This document shows, piece by piece, positions 56,459-64,000 of a DNA stretch of 64,000 bases (position 1 is the first letter of the stretch; every line of letters starts with the position of its first letter). The notes under the pieces were generated by a model. The model did not search any database, was not told where the DNA came from, and worked only from the letters and a program-made list of their open reading frames with translations. The position numbers and the translations under genes were made by a program. Source of the stretch: Agarilytica sp033852175 (GTDB lineage: Bacteria > Pseudomonadota > Gammaproteobacteria > Pseudomonadales > Cellvibrionaceae); NCBI GenBank assembly GCA_033852175.1, contig JAWSUY010000013.1:248001-312000 (forward strand), in the 5' to 3' direction.

Positions 56459-56908
56459 TTGAAACTATGGCGTATCAGTAACTACGCAGATTTGCGTGGA
56501 ATAGGCGGGATTAAAACGTCTGCTCGTTGGCATAACCGTGGTATTCCCGTCGTTTATATGGCCGAAAGCCCTGCGCTCGCCATGTTAGAGGTATTGGTTC
56601 ATCTTGAGTTGGACGTGGACGAAGTACCCAAAAACTACCAATTGCTGGAGGTCGAATACGCGCAAAGGGCGGGGGTTTCCCGTTTATCGTCCAAGGCTTT
56701 ATCCAAGGATTGGCGAGAAGATTTTGAGTTGACGCGTTCTATTGGTGATGAGTGGTTAACCAGTGGTTCTTCCGTTCTGTTAAAAGTTCCTAGCGCACTT
56801 GTGCCGAATAGTTTTAACTATCTTTTCAATCCCCGGCATCCTCTTTCAGAAAAAGCATCGATTATCTCGGCTAAAAAGCATCCTTATGACAGTCGGTTTA
56901 TAGACTAG
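56459..56908 (+). CDS. RES-domain toxin (NAD+ phosphorylase family)
   Basis: A 149-residue protein. KLWRISNYADLRGIGG, ARWHNRGIPVVYMAESPALAMLEVLVHLE and FNYLFNPRHPLS are typical of RES toxins, with the Arg, Tyr and Glu of the NAD-degrading active site present. RES toxins stop growth by destroying NAD+. No ATG fits; a TTG at 56459 with GAGG 8 bases upstream gives the normal N-terminus (K-LWRI), and a TTG at 56453 is the alternative. Confidence 0.88.
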   Translation: MKLWRISNYADLRGIGGIKTSARWHNRGIPVVYMAESPALAMLEVLVHLELDVDEVPKNYQLLEVEYAQRAGVSRLSSKALSKDWREDFELTRSIGDEWLTSGSSVLLKVPSALVPNSFNYLFNPRHPLSEKASIISAKKHPYDSRFID

Positions 56909-56988
56909 CTGAACGCTGTTAGAATTTGATCGCTGTTCGTTAATTTTCTATGACTGTTTTCAATCGATCTTTAAGTGGCGCAATTGGA

Positions 56989-57531
56989 ATGAACCAAAAA
57001 CAGAGAATTGTTAACCTTATTGAAAATGATCGGTTTCGCATGCGGGCTTTGTCTGTGGTGCGCTCATTAAATTTACCCGATTGGCTCATCGCGGCAGGGT
57101 TTGTGCGAAATTTAATTTGGGATGATTGTTTTAATAAACAGACACACGTTAATGATATTGATGTCATTTATTATTGTCGAGAAGATATGTCCGACGCGCG
57201 AGATCAATTGTTGGAAGAGCAGCTAAAGGGGATATGTCCTGATTTCCCTTGGTCAGTGAAGAATCAGGCGCGGATGCACATAAAGAATGGTGATAACCCC
57301 TACAAGAATGCGCTAGATGCCATGGGTTTTTGGCCGGAAAAACAAACGAGTATAGGCGTCAAACTGGATAAGGAGGGAGGCGTTGAAGTTCTGCACTGCT
57401 TTGAGCTCGATCTACAGTTTAGTGGCGAAATAACCCGAAACCCAGCCCGTTCACAAGAAGTATTTGATCGGAGGGTGTCGTCAAAATGTTGGGTGAAAAC
57501 CTGGCCTGGCTTAACCCTACCGCCAGAATAA
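56989..57531 (+). CDS. Nucleotidyltransferase-like protein (DUF925/COG3575 type)
   Basis: A 180-residue protein. LPDWLIAAGFVRNLIWD and NDIDVIYY give the G-rich helix and DxD pattern of minimal nucleotidyltransferases; WSVKNQARMHIKNGDNPYKN is the conserved central motif of this family. Substrate unknown. The start at MNQKQRIVN is favoured by the family N-terminus; an ATG at 56950 would add 13 residues. Confidence 0.8.
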   Translation: MNQKQRIVNLIENDRFRMRALSVVRSLNLPDWLIAAGFVRNLIWDDCFNKQTHVNDIDVIYYCREDMSDARDQLLEEQLKGICPDFPWSVKNQARMHIKNGDNPYKNALDAMGFWPEKQTSIGVKLDKEGGVEVLHCFELDLQFSGEITRNPARSQEVFDRRVSSKCWVKTWPGLTLPPE

Positions 57532-57588
57532 AATGATGATAGATGATTAACAAAAGATAAATAGCAAAAGATAAATGACGACAGCAAA

Positions 57589-58074
57589 ATGACAAAAGAC
57601 GAAATTATTACCCGCCTCGGTTTAGAACTGCACCCAACGGAGGGAGGGTATTTTAGGCGAACATATGAGTCGACTTTGAATGTCGTGAGTGAAAATGGTA
57701 CGCGTAAATTACTTACGTCAATTTACTATATGCTGACCGACGATAGTTCTGTTGGATTTTTGCATAAAAATAAGTCGGATATCATTCATTACTACCATAT
57801 GGGAGTCTCCACAACCTATACGATTGTTTCGCCTGAGGGTGAATTGTCTGAAGTAGTTCTAGGCTCGAACCTTAACTCGGGGGAGCAATTGCAGTTACTA
57901 GTTCCTGGAGAGTATTGGAAATCATCTCGTCTAAATAAAGGTGAATACTCTGTAATTAGCGAAGCCGTGGTGCCCGGTTTCGAATATTCCGATAATGAAG
58001 TCGCAACAGTTGAAATGATTAAACGAATATTTCCGGATCTTCTTTGTCGCCTTGAGTCCTTCATTAAAAAATAG
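57589..58074 (+). CDS. DUF985-family cupin
   Basis: A 161-residue single cupin barrel. LGLELHPTEGGYFRRTYES, LLTSIYYMLTDDSSVGFLHKN and SDIIHYYHMG are characteristic of the DUF985 family, with the putative metal-binding His residues in the latter two motifs. VPGFEYSDNEVAT is the conserved C-terminal strand. Molecular function is not established for most members. Confidence 0.88.
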   Translation: MTKDEIITRLGLELHPTEGGYFRRTYESTLNVVSENGTRKLLTSIYYMLTDDSSVGFLHKNKSDIIHYYHMGVSTTYTIVSPEGELSEVVLGSNLNSGEQLQLLVPGEYWKSSRLNKGEYSVISEAVVPGFEYSDNEVATVEMIKRIFPDLLCRLESFIKK

Positions 58075-58174
58075 CACCTCAGCAGATCTGCGGCACGAAA
58101 GATTATTCGATTGTCCAATCACCAGAATGCAGTCCTCACGCCTTATAAAAAATCACACCGGCAGGAACCTATAA

Positions 58175-58687
58175 ATGCTAATGAATTTACACCTCACATT
58201 CAATGGTCAGTGCCAAGAAGCCTTTGAGTTTTATAGCCGTTTGCTGGATGGCAGAATTACCCTGATGCAAACCTATGGTGAATCTGCGATGGGAGAGCCC
58301 GTTGATAAAGGTTGGCAAGATAAAATTGTTCATGCAGGCCTGGTTTTTAAAGATCGAGTCTTGGCCGGTGTCGATATGCTTCCTGGGGAGTATCAGAAGC
58401 CCCAAGGCTTTTTCGTGTTATTGGAAATCGACGAATTACCGGAAGTTGATCGAATATTTAGGGCTTTAGCAGAGGGTGGTGAAATTAAAATGCCACTGCA
58501 AGAGACCTTTTGGTCAAAGGCTTTTGGTGTATTAGTCGACCGCTTCGGTATTCCGTGGGAGCTGACTTATACTCGGGTCGGGGAGGTAGAGGGAAACGGA
58601 CAACGGGAAACGGGAAACGGGAAACGGACAGCGGGAGTAAGGGACTGTGAGTTAGGTGTGAAAGCAGAAGTAAAACGGGCGCAATAA
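58175..58687 (+). CDS. VOC-family (PhnB-like) protein with a microsatellite-encoded tail
   Basis: Residues 1-137 form a PhnB-like vicinal-oxygen-chelate domain: NLHLTFNGQCQEAFEFYSRLL, GWQDKIVHAGL and SKAFGVLVDRFGIPWELTY, where the family normally ends. The last ~33 residues (GNGQRETGNGKRTAG and onward) are read from the heptamer repeat at 58591-58639 and the DNA beyond it, so the natural stop has apparently been lost. The substrate of the VOC domain is unknown. Confidence 0.85.
   Translation: MLMNLHLTFNGQCQEAFEFYSRLLDGRITLMQTYGESAMGEPVDKGWQDKIVHAGLVFKDRVLAGVDMLPGEYQKPQGFFVLLEIDELPEVDRIFRALAEGGEIKMPLQETFWSKAFGVLVDRFGIPWELTYTRVGEVEGNGQRETGNGKRTAGVRDCELGVKAEVKRAQ
58591..58639. repeat. Heptamer tandem repeat (GGGAAAC)n inside the VOC gene
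   Basis: Seven units of 7 bases: GGGAAAC, GGACAAC, three GGGAAAC, GGACAGC, GGGAGTA. Related to the arrays at 28137-28241 and, on the other strand, 61689-61743. Confidence 0.92.
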
Positions 58688-58703
58688 TCGGGAATAAAAA
58701 TAA

Positions 58704-59054
58704 ATGTTCAAAATACAATGTCATTGTGGAAATGTTGAAATTTTAGCGACAAAACGACCAGAGTCGTTAGCCAGCTGCAATTGCTCTATTTGTCGGAGAT
58801 ATGCCGCACTTTGGGCGTATTACGAACCCGAAATGATTACAGTCGACTGCAAGCATGAAAATACCCAGTTTTATCTTTGGGGCGACAAAGAAGTTGAATT
58901 CCATTCCTGCCCACGATGCGCATGCTTAACGCATTACCTTACAACAGAAAAATGCGATGACGATGATAAAATCATCGCATTAAATATGAGAATGGCTAAG
59001 CCTGAAGATGTGGTGGGAATTCCACGCCGAGAAATAAACGGCGCAGATTACTAG
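58704..59054 (+). CDS. GFA-family (glutathione-dependent formaldehyde-activating-like) zinc protein
   Basis: A 116-residue protein with the GFA/CENP-V zinc-binding pattern: CHCGNVE near the N-terminus, CNCSICRR (about residues 29-36), and CPRCACLTHY. Despite the family name most members have unproven activities. It starts 17 bases after the VOC gene and may be co-transcribed with it. Confidence 0.88.
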   Translation: MFKIQCHCGNVEILATKRPESLASCNCSICRRYAALWAYYEPEMITVDCKHENTQFYLWGDKEVEFHSCPRCACLTHYLTTEKCDDDDKIIALNMRMAKPEDVVGIPRREINGADY

Positions 59055-59080
59055 CGGGATAAGTTGAGGTTAGATGAGCA

Positions 59081-59473
59081 TTAAACCACGTTAAAAATTG
59101 AGATCAACAGAATAACCACACCCACAGCCTGCAATAGATAAGTAATTCCAGCTCCAGCGCGTCTTAGTATGTGAACTTTGAAAAGCATGCCGTAAGCATG
59201 AGCCAGTCGGGAAAAGGTGAAGGTGAGGACCAGTATGGACAGGATGGTTTGTGATGCCAGCATAAACGTTAATGCCAAAATAATGAGCCCAAACATCGGC
59301 GCTTGTTCTGTACCGTTAGCGTGTACGCGTATGGCCTTCATGAGCTGAGGGTTGTCGCCATCACCTAATGAGATTTTATTCTTAAGCCGCATAAGCGAGA
59401 CGTTGAAGGCGAGCACCAACAATAGAGCGCCGTTTAACCCCACAAACAAAGCAAACCAGTGAAAATTCTGCAT
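59081..59473 (-). CDS. MAPEG-family membrane protein
   Basis: A 130-residue protein with four TM helices. NPQLMKAIRVHANGTEQAPMF and FSRLAHAYGML match the MAPEG (membrane-associated eicosanoid/glutathione metabolism) family, with the Arg, Asn and Glu residues of helix 2 present. Bacterial members may have glutathione-transferase activity. Convergent with the GFA gene. Confidence 0.88.
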   Translation of the reverse strand: MQNFHWFALFVGLNGALLLVLAFNVSLMRLKNKISLGDGDNPQLMKAIRVHANGTEQAPMFGLIILALTFMLASQTILSILVLTFTFSRLAHAYGMLFKVHILRRAGAGITYLLQAVGVVILLISIFNVV

Positions 59474-60037
59474 AACTAACTCCCGTTACAATCTTATTTT
59501 TTCGCTAGTGTATCCTCTCGAAGAGGAGGGTGATAGACCTGCTTCTAGGTCTAAGCTGAGATGCGCATGGGTTCTCTAGGTCCGTGGTTGCGCTAATGGG
59601 GTAAAAAAGGTGGTTTTTCTAGTGCCAGGTTGGACAGTCGATTATGATAGCCGCGCATAACACATCGCTCAGCGATTTTGACCGTTAGTTCAGGGTTTGG
59701 TTGAGGGTTCAACAGAGGCTTAAGTCGAGGGCATAATTGAGTTGTCCGTTGCCAATCGGCATCTCAGATGAATAGCCGAGAGCATTCGATGAACGCTAGG
59801 TCGATGAAAAACACCCAAAATAACGCGTTACAGGCTTAGGTTGAACGCGGGGTCTGTGGGGCTGGCAGTGTTAAAATCAGGTTGAAAGCTAGGTTGAAAG
59901 TTAGGTTGAAAGTTAGGTTGAAAATCAGGCTGAAAACCTGGTTGACAGTCCGACTAAGAGTCGGGTTATGAGTTATTAAAAGTCAGGTTCAGAGCGTAAA
60001 GTCAGAGCTTAAAAAGATTAAAGAGTTAGGTAAATAC
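59474..60037. other. Intergenic region with a degenerate 12-base repeat
   Basis: About 560 bases upstream of cvfB. No gene seen. The distal part is the 12-base repeat described at 59879-59990. Confidence 0.5.
59879..59990. repeat. Degenerate 12-base tandem repeat (AGGTTGAAAGTT)n
   Basis: Four near-identical 12-base units AGGTTGAAAGYT/ATC followed by about five increasingly diverged ones. Read in one frame the units give R-L-K-V repeats up to a TGA at 59969, but there is no start codon with a ribosome-binding site, so it is probably non-coding. Confidence 0.85.
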
Positions 60038-60868
60038 ATGGTACAAATTGGGCAGGTCAATAAATTACAGGTAGTCAAAATTGTCGATTTTGGCGTATAT
60101 CTGGACGGTGAAGAGTTACAGAACATTCTTCTGCCCAAGCGTTACCTTCCCGAGGAATGCAATCGTGGCGATTGGGTTTCTGTTTTTATCTATATGGACT
60201 CTGAAGACCTACTCATTGCCACAACAGAAACACCTTTTGTATCCGTTGGTAAATCGGCCTACCTAAAGGTCAAGCAACTGAATGATGTGGGGGCTTTTCT
60301 GGATTGGGGTTTGAGCAAAGACCTGTTAGTGCCCTACAACGAACAGCATAAACCCATGGAAGAAGGGCGATCCTACGTTGTTACCGTCTTTCTAGACGAG
60401 CATACAGACCGTATCGTGGCATCCTCTCGCTTAAGTCGGCACTTGGACGAAACCTCGGTGTACTTTAAACCGGCCCAGCCGGTGGACCTGTTGATTTGTG
60501 GCCGTAGTGATATGGGTTACAAGGCCGTCATTAATGATACCCACCTCGGGTTAATCTTCAAAGACGAAGCATTTAAGCCTCTGAGTTATGGTAAAAAAGA
60601 GCAGGGCTTTATTCACTCAATTCGTGACGATGGTAAAATTAATCTCGCATTGCAATTGCCAGCAGGAAAGGGCCGTGATGCGTTGAGCGAACAAATTCTT
60701 CAGCACTTAAAAGACAACGGAGGCTCATCAGAATTGACGGATAAAAGCGCTCCAGATGATATTTACCGTTTGTTTAATGTGAGTAAAAAGAACTACAAAA
60801 AAGCGTTAGGTGCTTTGTATAAGCAAAAACTTATACTCATTGAGAAAGACAAACTGACCTTGCTTTAA
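60038..60868 (+). CDS. cvfB: CvfB-family S1-domain RNA-binding protein
   Basis: A 276-residue protein made of three S1-like beta-barrels and a C-terminal winged helix. VVDFGVYLD-like VKIVDFGVYLDGEE, LPKRYLPEE, VGAFLDWGLSKDLLVPYNEQ and DDIYRLFNVSKKNYKKALGALYK are typical for CvfB/YitL proteins. These bind RNA and influence expression of virulence or stress genes in other bacteria; the target here is unknown. Confidence 0.9.
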   Translation: MVQIGQVNKLQVVKIVDFGVYLDGEELQNILLPKRYLPEECNRGDWVSVFIYMDSEDLLIATTETPFVSVGKSAYLKVKQLNDVGAFLDWGLSKDLLVPYNEQHKPMEEGRSYVVTVFLDEHTDRIVASSRLSRHLDETSVYFKPAQPVDLLICGRSDMGYKAVINDTHLGLIFKDEAFKPLSYGKKEQGFIHSIRDDGKINLALQLPAGKGRDALSEQILQHLKDNGGSSELTDKSAPDDIYRLFNVSKKNYKKALGALYKQKLILIEKDKLTLL

Positions 60869-60877
60869 GGTCTTTTT
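60856..60877 (+). terminator. Terminator overlapping the cvfB stop codon
   Basis: GACCTT (60856-60861) pairs with AAGGTC (60867-60872), loop GCTTT, followed by five T residues. The TAA stop lies within the hairpin. Confidence 0.65.
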
Positions 60878-60924
60878 AATCCCCGCTCTATTATGATTAC
60901 ACTCTTCATTTAAAACGCAAAGTT

Positions 60925-61467
60925 ATGGCTCTAAAAGCAACGATCTTTAAACTCAAATTAGACATTAGTGATTTAACCCGTCATTACTATGAAAACCACG
61001 CTCTGACCTTGGCTCGGCATCCTTCCGAAACTGACGAGCGGATGATGGCAAGGGTGGTGGGATTTACCTTTAACGCACACGAACACCTAGAATTTACTAA
61101 AGGCCTCAGTACAGATGATGAGCCGGATATATGGCAAAAAAGCCTGTCCGGCGAATTAGATCACTGGATAGATGTGGGGCGTCCCAGCGAAGATCGAATT
61201 CGTAAAGCCTGCGCAAGATCAAAACAAGTGACGGTATACACCTTTGGTGGCCATACCGCAGAAATGTGGTGGAAGGGGGTCGAGAAGCAACTCGCCCGTT
61301 TTCGAAACCTGCGCGTATTTATTATCAGCAGCGAAAGTTCGGCGTCGATGGCCAGTAAAGTTGATCGAACGATGGAAATGCAGTGCACCATTGATGATGA
61401 TATGGCTTGGTTCAGTTGTGAAGGGGAAACAATAGAAGTGCGTCCTCAGCTGCTATTTCCGTCCTAA
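60925..61467 (+). CDS. yaeQ: YaeQ-family protein
   Basis: A 180-residue protein with a PD-(D/E)XK nuclease-like fold. MALKATIFKLKLDISDL, TLARHPSETDERMMARV, GRPSEDRIRKAC and WKGVEKQLARFRNLRVF are the family signatures. Function not firmly established; in enterobacteria it was first noted as a multicopy suppressor affecting haemolysin expression. Followed by a bidirectional terminator. Confidence 0.93.
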   Translation: MALKATIFKLKLDISDLTRHYYENHALTLARHPSETDERMMARVVGFTFNAHEHLEFTKGLSTDDEPDIWQKSLSGELDHWIDVGRPSEDRIRKACARSKQVTVYTFGGHTAEMWWKGVEKQLARFRNLRVFIISSESSASMASKVDRTMEMQCTIDDDMAWFSCEGETIEVRPQLLFPS

Positions 61468-61543
61468 TCCCTATAAAAAACTTTGATCAAGTCTATAGCT
61501 GCAATTGACTGCAGATCTCGAAATACCCGCTTTGAGTGTTCCT

Positions 61544-61580
61544 TTTTTTAAGTTTAGATGGGGGTCTCAAACTTAAAAAA
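61544..61580. terminator. Bidirectional terminator between convergent genes
   Basis: TTTTTTAAGTTTAGA (61544-61558) pairs with TCTCAAACTTAAAAAA (61565-61580) with a single bulge, loop TGGGGG. The stem ends in T-runs on both strands, fitting the convergent yaeQ and membrane-protein genes. Confidence 0.82.
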
Positions 61581-61688
61581 CCACTTTCTTGCTTGTAAGT
61601 CTTAATGCTGTAGTCGCTGGAGTAGAGCGATGCTATAGACCTGATCAAAATTTTTTAAATACCCTATTTCCCGTCCTAGTCTAATATT

Positions 61689-61743
61689 TTCCGTCTTCCG
61701 TCTTCCGTCTTCCGTCTTCCGTTTCCTATTCCCGGTTCCCCGC
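61689..61743. repeat. Heptamer tandem repeat (TTCCGTC)n
   Basis: Four TTCCGTC units, then diverged TTCCGTT, TCCTATT, CCCGGTT and CCCCGCC. On the minus strand it reads GGAAGAC / GGGAA(C/T), the same family as the arrays at 28137 and 58591. It lies at the 3' end of the minus-strand membrane-protein gene. Confidence 0.92.
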
Positions 61744-61756
61744 CTTTTGAAACTTC

Positions 61757-62095
61757 CTATAAAAAGGTGTTAGTTTTGGCAACCGTCATGCTGTTTTTTG
61801 CGCTCTTGCCTGCTCGTCTGCTACTGCCTTTTGGGCTGTAAGCTTCAGACTTTTCCGTGAGACTTAGAATCAAAGCCATAATTCCTGCAAGTGCGCCAAT
61901 AAGTAAAATTCCGAATATGGCCCAGCAAAATAGAGTTGGGTTATCGAGAGAAAAGCGGTATGTGCCGTTCAGTATTAGCCCTGTCGTATGTTTCGCTGCG
62001 ACGTTGCCCATTATTCCTGCGCCAGTTCCCAGTACGGCAATGCTCAGTAATAAAAAGATCTGATACCGAACATTTTGGGGTCTTAAAATCCACAT
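61757..62095 (-). CDS. Small membrane protein of unknown function
   Basis: A 112-residue protein with two TM helices (about residues 10-32 and 57-78) joined by a short periplasmic loop, and a basic Ser/Lys-rich cytoplasmic tail (SSRRAGKSAKNS). No family recognised. Its 3' end abuts the heptamer repeat. Confidence 0.55.
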   Translation of the reverse strand: MWILRPQNVRYQIFLLLSIAVLGTGAGIMGNVAAKHTTGLILNGTYRFSLDNPTLFCWAIFGILLIGALAGIMALILSLTEKSEAYSPKGSSRRAGKSAKNSMTVAKTNTFL

Positions 62096-62519
62096 AATGT
62101 CATGCCTCTAATTCTGGTCTAAACCGCGTATCGCAAGCCCAGAAATGTGTCCTTGAGGGCTGAGCTTTAGCGTTTAGAAGGAGTCATACTTGCTACTCTC
62201 AATACCTCAGACGTTTGGTTGAGAAAAAGGGTAATGGTTTGGCGTAAAAAGTTGGATTTTTTCGCGTTAATCCCCAGTTAGGCGAGATGTTCGTGTTATC
62301 GATACTTGGGTCCGTCTTATTGGCTACCGTGGATGTTGGCTCAGTCGCTAGAGCTGCCTGTGTTTGAAGCGGTTTAGCGGTCGCTGTATGGGCGGGAATG
62401 AGAAAGGTGATGAGGTTGACAATGTTAGGTGATTCTGTGAGCGGAAAAGGTGGAGGATCACAATAAATTGTATGGGCTGAAAATAGAGAGGTGCTAAGGC
62501 TCAGATATACAGAAGAAAA
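62096..62519. other. Intergenic region downstream of fecR
   Basis: About 420 bases. In fecIR systems a TonB receptor gene often follows on the same strand; none is present here. No other feature seen. Confidence 0.5.
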
Positions 62520-63623
62520 TTATCGATATACGTAGATAACGCGGTTAGCCATGTTCATTGACGAAAGGTTCTGAGTTTCGACAATATCGTTCAAAATCCT
62601 AAGTGAATCAATGTCGTGGAAAACGCCAGAGATACGAACATTGTCCAAGCCTTTCCCCATAATAATCTTACCCTTGTGATGCTGGTTCAGTTCCGTAATC
62701 ACATCTTCTAGGGAGATGTTGTTGAAGGTTAAGCGCCCCTCACGCCAAGATGCTTCTTCATTTTTACTCAGTTTCGCAATCGTAGGGTTAGCGATTTTCG
62801 GTCCGAACGATATTGTCTCACCTGTAGCGACAACTCTTGGCTCTTTCATGTAAGTCGGATGGTAAACTTCGACGCTACTTTCATATACGGATACGCGTGT
62901 TAGGCCTGAATCTCGGTTATACACAGAAAATTCTGTGCCCAAGGCCTTAACCTGGGCGCCATGGGTATGGACCGTGAAGGGCCTGAGAGCATCTTTCGCA
63001 ACGGTAAAATACGCTTCGCCCTTAAGAAGTTCGAGGTTTCGGCCATTCTCATCCATCGATACATTCAACAGCGTATTGGCGTTCATGTGTACGGTCGAGC
63101 TGTCTTCCAGTTCGTGCATGGCCACCTCGCCAGTGGACGACATCAAGTCGGCCTTTTCGCCAAACAAATAAGTTTGGCTGAGGACAAAGCACGCCACCAG
63201 ACTGGCAGCAACAGAGAACGTTTTAACCACAGAAGATAATCGAGCGCGCAACGGTCGACGACTGCCAATAGAGACCACATTATCCTGTACGGGTAGCGAT
63301 TCGAGCTCGCTGGGTATAGGTGGGGGCGTAACAGTATCGAAAGTCTCTGTATTGGGCGCAGCAGCATTGGGCGCGGACGAATCGACAGGCGAGCCGCCTA
63401 CAGAGTTCAAATCAAGAAGGCTCTCTAGCGATGCAGCATCGAGAAGATCAAGTTCATAGTATTGATCGCTCACCACAAAATATGCGTCAGCATGGGCCTG
63501 AGACCGATTCATCCACTCATCGAAGGCCGCCATAACCGCATTACAAGGCTCGCCATCGTGCAGGTCTTCAACCCAGCGCGCGGCTTCTTCTTGTATTTGT
63601 GTATAGGCGTTATCAGCGGTCAT
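62520..63623 (-). CDS. fecR: FecR-type anti-sigma factor / sigma regulator
   Basis: A 367-residue inner-membrane protein. N-terminal anti-sigma part with EEAARWVEDLHDG and FDEWMNRSQAHADAY, a Pro/Ser-rich linker, one TM (about residues 135-155), the periplasmic FecR domain (STGEVAMHELEDSSTVHMNANT, GEAYFTVAKDALRPFTVHTHGAQVKALGTEF) and a C-terminal STN-like part (NNISLEDVITELNQHH). It relays a signal from an outer-membrane receptor to a sigma factor. It follows the fecI gene on the same strand. Confidence 0.93.
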   Translation of the reverse strand: MTADNAYTQIQEEAARWVEDLHDGEPCNAVMAAFDEWMNRSQAHADAYFVVSDQYYELDLLDAASLESLLDLNSVGGSPVDSSAPNAAAPNTETFDTVTPPPIPSELESLPVQDNVVSIGSRRPLRARLSSVVKTFSVAASLVACFVLSQTYLFGEKADLMSSTGEVAMHELEDSSTVHMNANTLLNVSMDENGRNLELLKGEAYFTVAKDALRPFTVHTHGAQVKALGTEFSVYNRDSGLTRVSVYESSVEVYHPTYMKEPRVVATGETISFGPKIANPTIAKLSKNEEASWREGRLTFNNISLEDVITELNQHHKGKIIMGKGLDNVRISGVFHDIDSLRILNDIVETQNLSSMNMANRVIYVYR

Positions 63624-63791
63624 TTACATCTAGCCCACAGTGGATTCATATAACAAGACGAGCCAAGGTTCAAAAAGACACTGCTGACGAGAAAAATAGT
63701 CGATTTTTTCGCCATTAACATCGTGAGCAGTATAGCTCCCAGCGCATTAAACACCTTTATATGGGGCTTTGGGTACATGTTCTTTGCTCGC

Positions 63792-64000
63792 TTAATTTTC
63801 ACGGCGGGCGAGCTCCTCTTGAATCGTGGTGATTGCCTTCTGTATATACTTTTTTACCATGCTTTTTGAAAGTGAAAGCTCATTGGCAATGTCTTCAACA
63901 GACCTGTGTTTAAAGCGATTCTCCACAAAAGAATGGCGGCATTTCTCGGGTAGCTCACGAATGACATCTGCAGCCATCTTAAGTCGTTCCTGCGCGATAG
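63792..64000 (-). CDS. fecI: FecI-type ECF sigma factor, C-terminal fragment
   Basis: Partial: the frame is open to the window edge and the gene starts beyond it. The visible ~69 residues are region 4 of an ECF sigma factor: IRELPEKCRHSFVENRF and VEDIANELSLSKSMVKKYIQKA, the helix-turn-helix that reads the -35 element. FecI-type sigma factors with an adjacent FecR control siderophore or polymer receptors. Confidence 0.9.
   Translation of the reverse strand, partial: IAQERLKMAADVIRELPEKCRHSFVENRFKHRSVEDIANELSLSKSMVKKYIQKAITTIQEELARREN

Noticed and set aside
54934..59054. Chromosomal integron cassette array (many small unrelated genes)
   Set aside because: No consistent attC sites with RYYYAAC/GTTRRRY cores were found between the genes, and orientations and gaps do not fit cassettes.
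59879..59969. Coding repeat giving R-L-K-V units
   Set aside because: No plausible start codon with a ribosome-binding site upstream; a TAG lies 42 bases before the repeat.

Overview
The window looks like a piece of a marine-type gammaproteobacterial chromosome. Pointers are a full urea-use island with an ABC urea transporter, a bifunctional PutA, RhlE, YaeQ and CvfB, a MAPEG protein, FecI/FecR-type surface signalling, a TonB receptor, a PHA/PHB-depolymerase relative and a REP-associated tyrosine transposase. No rRNA, tRNA or CRISPR array was seen. Genus cannot be fixed from the sequence alone.

Layout. 1-4.2 kb: the 3' end of a flavohaemoprotein (NO dioxygenase), a small conserved protein and putA. 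4.2-5.8 kb: a long AT-rich gap without a recognisable gene. 5.8-25.5 kb: a single-direction, tightly packed run of ten genes that I read as a biosynthetic operon. It encodes an AMP-ligase of the FAAL type, a free acyl carrier protein, a type I PKS (KS-AT-DH-KR-ACP), a second PKS (KS-degenerate AT-ACP) ending in an AfsA-type hotdog domain, a HAD phosphatase, an FAD monooxygenase, an MMPL/RND exporter, a MaoC-like dehydratase, a LolA-like periplasmic protein and a DUF1302-like beta-barrel. It closes with a hairpin terminator. The AfsA domain plus a phosphatase suggests, by analogy with A-factor and methylenomycin-furan pathways, a butenolide/furan-like or glycerol-derived lipid polyketide; the last genes suggest a route for moving a lipid across the envelope. 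This is the most interesting part of the window.

25.8-31.1 kb: rhlE, a DUF2799-like lipoprotein, a heptamer microsatellite, a GNAT acetyltransferase, and a PHB-depolymerase-like gene whose 5' end has been lost at a 918-bp transposase element bounded by 20-bp inverted repeats. 31.1-43.4 kb (all minus strand): porin, urtA-urtBCDE, ureD-ureABC-ureEFG and a small membrane protein. Tandem terminators lie between urtA and urtB, which should make the binding protein more abundant than the permease. Divergent from it (43.8-48.1 kb) is a two-component system whose hybrid kinase has a whole NCS1-type permease as its sensor, paired with a LuxR-type regulator; it probably controls the urea island.

48-64 kb: a secreted protein of unknown function, a TonB-dependent receptor with an STN signalling domain, a membrane fatty-acid hydroxylase/sterol desaturase, a patchwork of small accessory genes (Xre/RES toxin-antitoxin pair, nucleotidyltransferase, DUF985 cupin, VOC protein, GFA protein, MAPEG protein) interspersed with simple-sequence repeats, then cvfB, yaeQ, a small membrane protein, fecR and the 3' part of a fecI-type sigma factor running off the end.
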